Made by a program: the position numbers and the translations under genes. Below are positions 56,756-64,000 of a stretch of 64,000 nt of DNA, in pieces. The notes beneath the pieces are model-generated. The model was not told the DNA's origin, searched no databases, and saw only the letters and a list, made by a program, of their open reading frames with translations. Each line of letters opens with the position of its first letter. The first letter of the stretch is position 1. The DNA lies in NCBI GenBank assembly GCA_964020975.1, contig OZ026612.1, forward strand, positions 135,042,763-135,106,762. Reading direction: 5' to 3'. Source of the DNA: Hermodice carunculata. Taxonomy: Eukaryota; Annelida; Polychaeta; Eunicida; Amphinomidae.

Positions 56756-56925
56756 GAGGTAGGGGGCGGAAGACCAAACCCGCATCCATGCCAGACCACG
56801 AGCGGCCGTAGGACGCCCACCGAAGCTAGGCAACACAATTTTCGTTGCCAGGCTGGAGGTCACGGGGCCCGAAGGGCTGCCTCCGTGACGTCACGCTTTG
56901 AAACCACACTGTCGTTGTCGCTGTT
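56756..56925. promoter_or_regulatory. GC-rich patch with CRE; candidate SAAL1 promoter/first exon
   Basis: Much richer in C, G and CpG than its surroundings, with a perfect CRE palindrome TGACGTCA at 56886-56893. On the minus strand, ATGGATGCGG (56789-56780) followed by GT would supply a phase-1 first exon (M-D-A then G|AT) compatible with the SAAL1 exon at 49486, but the donor GTTTGG is weak. Promoter role is inferred from composition and position only. Confidence 0.35.
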
Positions 56926-59040
56926 TGACAGATCGCTGAATAATGCTTTCTGTACTTCAAAGGCTCTTTTATTCATGTGATTGGCCAAAAATTGATTGAC
57001 AACCTCCTCAAATGTTAAGGGACGATGTTTTCTACGTTTTGTACAAATATCAGCACAACTTGACCAAATGGTATTGTTTCAGAGGCAAATGATCAACATC
57101 AAAGGCCTTTGAAGCTTGTTTTCTCAGAAAGGATAATAGGACGAGAACCCCACCTAAGAATGGTTATTCCAAGAAAACGGCTGGGGGAAATTTAATCCGG
57201 TTAACGGCTTTTGATTCTGTAATGTCTGAACTGCAAAAACGATTCAGCGATTTTCAAAATTTTGCTTCGTTCTTTTTCTATGAAATGAAGAAAATGAACA
57301 TCCTGAAAATCAAAGGGAAAATTGAAACGTCAAACTTTGAGGATGGATAACAGAAAAACGAAACCAAACATAAAAAATCGTAGGATCGTTTTTTGTTGCC
57401 AATATGTCAGGATTAAGATGCAAGTGTAATTATGATTTTATCACAAATAATTAGTGACTTATATCGACATCTATGGAGTGGATGCTTTGCGGTCAACTTT
57501 CAATTGTTTATTCAACAATTAACATCACAGACACCCAAATACGGGACATATAAATTCTTTGGAGTATGACGATTACACACATATATAATATGTTATCCTA
57601 ACACAAATAGAGTTTTAGCTAGGATTGACTAAAGTGGGATTTATTTTTGGTGTCTTACCTGTCCTTAAGAATTATATTTGTAATTTTTAGACTGGTACCT
57701 GGCATGTCCAAGTGGTTAAACCAGGACCAACACCACACCGAAGAATTATTTATTCATAGTTGTATATTTCAAAGTACCACATATGACATGAAAAAAATCA
57801 ACAATCTAATTTGGACTTGGTCCTGAACCAATCTGGAATATCCCCATGTATATAATTCTTAAAGAGGCTGATACGCATTCATCTGTTGGATGCATGCCAT
57901 GCGTATGGAACCACTGGCACTGTACACACATTCTTACATGGCGGCGCCACTCACTAAACACCAAAACCCACCTGAACTCCCATGAACCCACCAAAACGCA
58001 CCTGAACTCTGTAGTGGAATTTTAATTTAAGGGTAGAGGGGATCGCATTTGACACACTTCGTGACTTTTTTTTTGTACATGATATGTCTTCGTCGTCCAA
58101 TGGACCAACGTCTGCAACCAGAAATGTAAACCTGATGGCGGACTGGTTTCCATTTCTTTTGGTTTCAACTTTTGTCACTAGATGGCACCGCGGAATCGAG
58201 TCAAAACATTTGCACTGACATTTATAAATTTCCTTTCAGACTCGGTATAACTTAAGTTTCCATAGTAACACATAATTACATTGCTGCCTCAAGTTAAATA
58301 TTATTATTATGTAATCTGTAATAACAATGTAAATGGCGTTGCAACAATATATTTGTTATTCAATATCCAAACAGAAAAGATTGTCACGTTGGATACTGGT
58401 ATTGATCTTTTCCAAACTGTAACCAACTTGTGAATTTATATATTTTGTCACAAACAGTGGAAAGGCAGGGGAGGATAATGAATTAAATCAACTTTCATGA
58501 TTCTCTAAGTATCATTCATTATGAATGAGATTGTAGTTTTGATTGGAATGGTGATTACTGTATGCTTACATATCACATGGTGGAGCTTGGAATTAAGATT
58601 TATAGAAGATCCTACATGTAATTATATTTTTTGCACCAATGAGATATATGTACTGAATCTGTGCATACTCAGCAGATCAAACTTTGTGTTATGTGTAGGC
58701 CCATCTGTGCATGTACGCCAAACTGCACCAACGAGAATAATTGTAGACCCTACCAGGGCTGTTGCTACCATTTCAAACTTGGTCAGGCCATGAGTTGGGG
58801 TGCAAAGCATTACCCTGGTACATGTATGGACCCCCCCCCCCCCTTCAAAAAATTTGAACACTATGGAAGGAAAAAGAGTAAAACTAATACAGTTTATTTT
58901 AGCACCAGAAAAAGAGATTTGCTTCAAGACAAATAAAGATGACACTCAACGTTCAAAGTTGTATAAACATAAGCATTTTTGGTAGAAATGTGGCTTTTGG
59001 AAGCTTTATTTCTTGAAAATATTCAATTTCTCCAATCCTA
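56926..59040. other. No gene seen
   Basis: No supported exon. A small duplicated phrase (CACCTGAACTC) lies at 57969-58012, and a C-run at 58831-58845. Confidence 0.45.
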
Positions 59041-59390
59041 TGAGTTTTCTGTGTGAATAGGCAAGAAAGAATATCCCCCCATTTGGTTTTTTTTTTTCAA
59101 CCCACCCCCTTGTAATAATTTTACAATGCATTGGATAGATAAGAGTGAAAATACAAATGCAAAATCTTAGGGGAGGGTGGTTGTCCAGGCCTGGATAGCT
59201 TCCCCCACCTCATTATGTTTTTACAATGTCTAAAATAGGTAAGAATGAATACAAATTCACTGTATTTGGGGATGGGTGGTTATCCAGGCCCGAATAACTT
59301 CACCACCTCCCTTGGTATCTTTTTACAATGTATTAGGCAGGTAGGAGTTCATGCAAATACAAAATCTTAGGGGAGGGGTGACATGATATG
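59041..59390. repeat. ~117-bp tandem repeat, about 2.7 units
   Basis: Units share 'tttttacaatg', 'ataggtaagagtgaa.acaaat', 'aaaatcttaggggagggtgg', 'ggttgtccaggcc.ggata.cttc.cccacc'. Confidence 0.8.
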
Positions 59391-61312
59391 TCCTGGTCAC
59401 AGATAGAAGAAAGAATTGTGTACTCTGAAGTTGAAGTTATTTATTAAAGACTGTATTGTTTGCAACAATAAATGGCTTTTGTTTCAAATAGGGGGACCTG
59501 TATAGACTGGTGTTGCAAAGATTTGTCCTTTCAAGTTGAAAATGTGAGAAGAAAGCCAGAGTCTGTATGCATGTGCATGTAGGATGGGGCTTGTATGTGG
59601 CATTTAGACTATTTTGCCAACCCAGCCTCCTTAATTTAATAACATGATAAAGCCCCTAGCTTGTACAGAAATGAACCCCTTTTCATCTGGGAAGAATGGG
59701 GCAGTAGGGTGCAGGGGGCACCCATGCATGCAGAGCTTTTGTTTTTAAAGGTGCAAGACAATCCGAACAGCTATGTTTGGCAGTAGGTGCCCCCTCTCTG
59801 CCCATATTGTAGAATGAGTAATTTTGTACAAAGTTTTTCCACTCCCTAAATTTCATGCTGAATAGAAAATCGGTGACATTTAAACAATTTTCAACCACCC
59901 TCTGAAAGTTTCATCAATTCCTTATTTTCCTTTGAAATATTTCCTATTAATATGAATCTCTCTGAGGTTACCATCCATCTCCCCAATTTTCAATTGGACA
60001 TGATGCTGGCAACATTAATTGTTTTCAGAATATTTGACAATGGAGGGTCCTATCACATGATATGCCAATCATATGGTATGATTTGAGCTGGGAATGTTCT
60101 TTTCAATGTGTTTGGGTTCATTGTGGACCTAACTTCTTGGTGTCATCACTTTTTTTAGGGTTTTGGTGTTAATAGTTACCCCTTGTAGTTGTACTACAGT
60201 ATCAGAAAATGGGGAGTTCAGGTTTTGGTGTTTAGTGTGACCTTTGCTGTACTGTTTGAGAATTCCCACTCCCAGAAGGGCCAGATGGCACTGCGCCGAC
60301 TGAAGATGATTCCCAAATGGTGCAACTTCTCAACGGGCACAGAACATGTCCATACCTTTTGCTATATACACTTCTGACCACCGTATTTAGTAGAATCTTC
60401 AAAATTATTTAATAATTGATGTTTCATAACTGCCTATTCGTTTCAACGTTTGTAGTTTTACAATATAAAGGGCTATGATTGTTTACACTTCGCGTTTCCG
60501 ATTGCTTCGACTCGATGTCGACCCAAATTCTGATCCGATTTCGACCATGCCATAACAATGTTTTAACAAATGATTAAGAAGTTTTGACAACAAATTTGGC
60601 CACCTTTAACTTTTGTCACGGTTGGGTTCGCCATTAAGAACAATTCAACGAAGTTTTCATTTGCGATGTGGATTTCAACAATGTGATTCCATAACATAAA
60701 CATGAAGTCGTGACATAAACACTGGTGGTAAACAACGCAAAGGCCCAGGACCTGAAGAAGGGCACGTGTGAGTTTAGGTAACCATATTATCGCCCATAAA
60801 CGTTTTGGATATATAATGCCCAAAAGGAACACACTTTTCGCCACGCTTTAAAACTGCATTCCAAATAATATATGTTTGGCAACAGGGAGACAGCTGAAAC
60901 GAACCTGACGCCATCGCAAAACCAGCTGTTACTCAAGTAAACGAACTCCAAACAGGAAAAAAGCTGCTCTTTGCCGCCATACTTTGATATAATTAAAACC
61001 CCAATCAACTTTTGAAAACGGAACAACATTTGCGGCCAATGATGGGTCATTGTGACCTTGTTATGGAGTCACCGGTCAAAGTTGAATGCATTCAGTAGTC
61101 AATGGAACAATGGTTAACACTTCGCTGCTGGCAGAACATCTCAAAGAATGCAGTGCATTTCGGGATCGAGTTGTATATACTGTAATATACATTTATGTTT
61201 CCTACCTCAGCAACGTGGTGACAGTTACCACGACACGGGTGTATACAGCTGGAAGACCAAGGTGATTGGCAACATACATGTGGGAATAAAGAATATTCAT
61301 TTCATCTATTCC
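59391..61312. other. No gene seen
   Basis: The frame at 60189-60377 (ending KGQMALRRLKMIPKWCNFST ...) follows an acceptor-like TCCCAG but has no donor and no recognisable similarity, so it is left uncalled. CpG content rises around 60480-60560. Confidence 0.4.

Positions 61313-62133
<821 letters not shown>

Positions 62134-62212
<79 letters not shown>
62134..62212. repeat. (GA)n microsatellite
   Basis: About 78 bp of uninterrupted GA. Confidence 0.98.
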
Positions 62213-62215
<3 letters not shown>

Positions 62216-62508
62216 TAGTAAATCACACTCAGCCATATAGCCTTAGATTCTCTATGTCTCTTATTTCTGATTGACTGGAAGGTACTCCTCAGTCAATAAA
62301 CGGCATGATTTGCACTGTTGAGTGAGTAACCGCTCAAAGTTTGAGAAACTGGTCTTGTAAAGTTTCGTCGCACAGGTTACAAGGCGAAGAACTACCAAAG
62401 AAGATTTGTTTCTAAACAAATCTGTGTGTTTTTACAAGGAGAAGTTGTTGCCCTGTGCAGTCAAATTGAAATTGCCAAAGCTATATGAGAGAAAACGTGG
62501 AATTCCAC

Positions 62509-62541
<33 letters not shown>

Positions 62542-62779
62542 GGCTCTTGGCATAAAAACTTGCGTGTAAAAGGGGAATGCTAGAAAGAAAGCAAGAAAGA
62601 ATTCAGTGTCAGCAAACAAACATGATTCAGCCATGCAGTTAGAAACTCCGGCAACTCCAGTACTGTACACTTTATATTGCAACTTTCGTTTATTTATGGA
62701 TCACTGTTGACAGTATAAAGTAGACAGATGACAAAATGGTCACCGTATGGTAGTATAATATTCTGTGGCACTCCGCTTC
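62213..62779. other. No gene seen; poly(A) run
   Basis: A 29-bp A-run lies at 62509-62537. The phrase at 62461-62500 (TCAAATTGAAATTG, GAGAGAAAAC) resembles 61620-61655, suggesting a small duplicated repeat ending in A-rich sequence. Confidence 0.45.
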
Positions 62780-63320
62780 TCTGCCGCGGTCCTGACTAGC
62801 TTAGTCAGGTGGCCTTTGGAAAAAAAAAAAAAATCAGCCCTATCCCACTGTCGCAACTTCGCGCTTGGCCACAGCCCCTGCTGATGATGCCACTTGGCAG
62901 GGTCATGAGAGCCCTAATAAAGGCTACCTTCTCCCTTCCCTTCCAAGTTTGCCCTCAATTATCTTCAGTGACGAATCCTAAGATATTATTCCTACTCTCC
63001 CAGCACTGCACCAAGAAGCCTTTCACTGACTCTAAATCAATTCTACTTCCTGGAAAATCACCCTTCAATCCTAGTATCTATGCTAACCTATCATTCTCTG
63101 CCATGTCCCTTACTTGCTCTAAGCTTTTACACTGCCCACCTCTTGTTTTCCATTGTACAAACAGCTGGTCTGTAAGTGCTCTATAACCTGTATACCATGT
63201 CATCATATGATCAATGGTCTCATCCACATCCTCCCTACACACCCTACACTTCCCATCACTCTAATTCGTCCACTGCTGTTTCATCTTCTCCAGATTGAAA
63301 GTGTTATGTGTAACGTAAGT
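62780..63320 (-). pseudogene. LINE relic: C-terminal end of ORF2
   Basis: On the minus strand, 63316 downward reads (V)THNTFNLEKMKQQWTN, a stop, SDGKCRVCREDVDETIDHMM, then LTDQLFVQWKTRGGQCKSLE and ENDRLA followed by a stop. The C-x2-C-x8-H arrangement after a 'TFNLEKMKQQW' lead-in looks like the cysteine/histidine knuckle that follows the reverse transcriptase in many LINEs. At least three in-frame stops are present. The low-coordinate end has a T-run on the element strand and a small hairpin (CTGACTA-GCT-TAGTCAG). No RT core remains in the window. Clade not assigned. Confidence 0.5.
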
Positions 63321-63400
63321 GTGAAAAAGTCCTTCTGATGTTAATACACATAATTGAGTGCTGGTGACATATCATGACCAGTTGCATGTCTGGTCTATTA

Positions 63401-64000
63401 AAAATATGAACAAGTCTGCTATATCTTATCACCCCCATGTACAACTTTGCTATTGTTGCTCCTAATTTGCATAATTTCAACTGCACTAATGGGGCCATAT
63501 TCTGTTTAGAGGTTTTAGCTTTAGTAATTAGCTCTGGACAAAATCGATGATGGACAAACCTAGGATGTGAAGTCAGAATGTTGCATCTATGATACAGTTT
63601 GGAAATAAAAATTCACTGTTTAAATTTTTCAAGTCCCGTTAATAGGTATATATCCAAACATCCAAATTCTACAACTTTTTTGTGGTTCACTGGATGCGAC
63701 CACAGTATAAACCTATGAAGTGAAGTTGGATTGATATCCTAACCGACAATAATTTCTAAGACCTTCAACATCGAAACTTTTTAAATGACTTAATTGGCAT
63801 AAATTACAATTCTACAACTTATGTTTGTCGTTCATTGGATGTGTCATCAGTCATCAGCACAAACCTGTAAATTGAAGTTGAAATGGTACCTCTACCAATG
63901 ATACTTTTAACGATATTCAACATTAAAACTTTTCAAGTGCCCCTAATTTGCATAAATTGAAATTTTACAACTATGGTTTGTGGTTCATTGGATGCACCTG
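63401..64000. repeat. ~140-bp satellite, second locus (continues past window)
   Basis: Same words and orientation as 34216-34760: 'gaagttggattgatatc', 'aattggcataaatt', 'gttcattggatg.g.c', 'cacaaacctgtaaattgaag'. At least three units; the array runs off the right edge. Confidence 0.85.

Noticed and set aside
60189-60377. Possible exon after TCCCAG encoding KGQMALRRLKMIPKWCNFST
   Set aside because: No donor follows, no family similarity recalled, and no linked exon.

Overview
This window is eukaryotic and AT-rich, with spliced genes, kilobase-scale introns, many microsatellites and many short inverted-repeat elements. Runs such as TACATGTA, GGTCAAGGTCA-type satellites, a Penelope-like retroelement and a Mutator-domain DNA transposon are all compatible with a marine invertebrate (lophotrochozoan or non-vertebrate deuterostome). 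The sequence alone does not fix the species.

Two host genes are recognisable and they are convergent (tail to tail). On the + strand, the last coding exon of cytoplasmic cysteinyl-tRNA synthetase (CARS1) lies at 1554-1757; the rest of that gene is off the left edge. On the - strand, SAAL1 (serum amyloid A-like 1) runs from 49486 down to the stop at 33543. I place eleven coding exons with canonical GT/AG junctions and consistent phase, encoding about 590 residues. The start codon must lie in a tiny upstream exon that I could not place with confidence; a GC-rich patch near 56.8 kb is the best candidate.

Between and around them (1.8-33.5 kb and 49.5-64 kb) I see no convincing host exon. This space is built of repeats: (a) 2-14 kb: homopolymers, a pentanucleotide array, GT repeats, and a broken Penelope-like element at about 10.5-12.4 kb with a hammerhead-ribozyme-like hairpin in its tail; (b) 14.2-15.6 kb: a 28-bp minisatellite with a 420-bp higher-order period; (c) 18-21 kb: old dispersed repeats; (d) 22.6-23.5 kb: a second minisatellite with a 272-bp higher-order period; (e) 25-28 kb: two inverted copies of a roughly 740-bp TTAA-ended element whose third copy sits in a SAAL1 intron; (f) 33.5-49.5 kb: SAAL1, its introns holding a 53-bp array, MITEs and GGTCAAGGTCA-type tandem repeats; (g) 49.5-51 kb: a TTAA-flanked DNA element with a broken Mutator-type transposase fragment, inserted 68 bp from a SAAL1 exon; (h) 51-64 kb: MITEs, a nested insertion, large AAT and GA microsatellites, a LINE relic and part of a satellite also present at 34 kb.

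The most distinctive content is the mobile and repeat fraction: several palindromic or TIR-bearing families recur within this one window, so their boundaries can be defined by comparing copies with one another.
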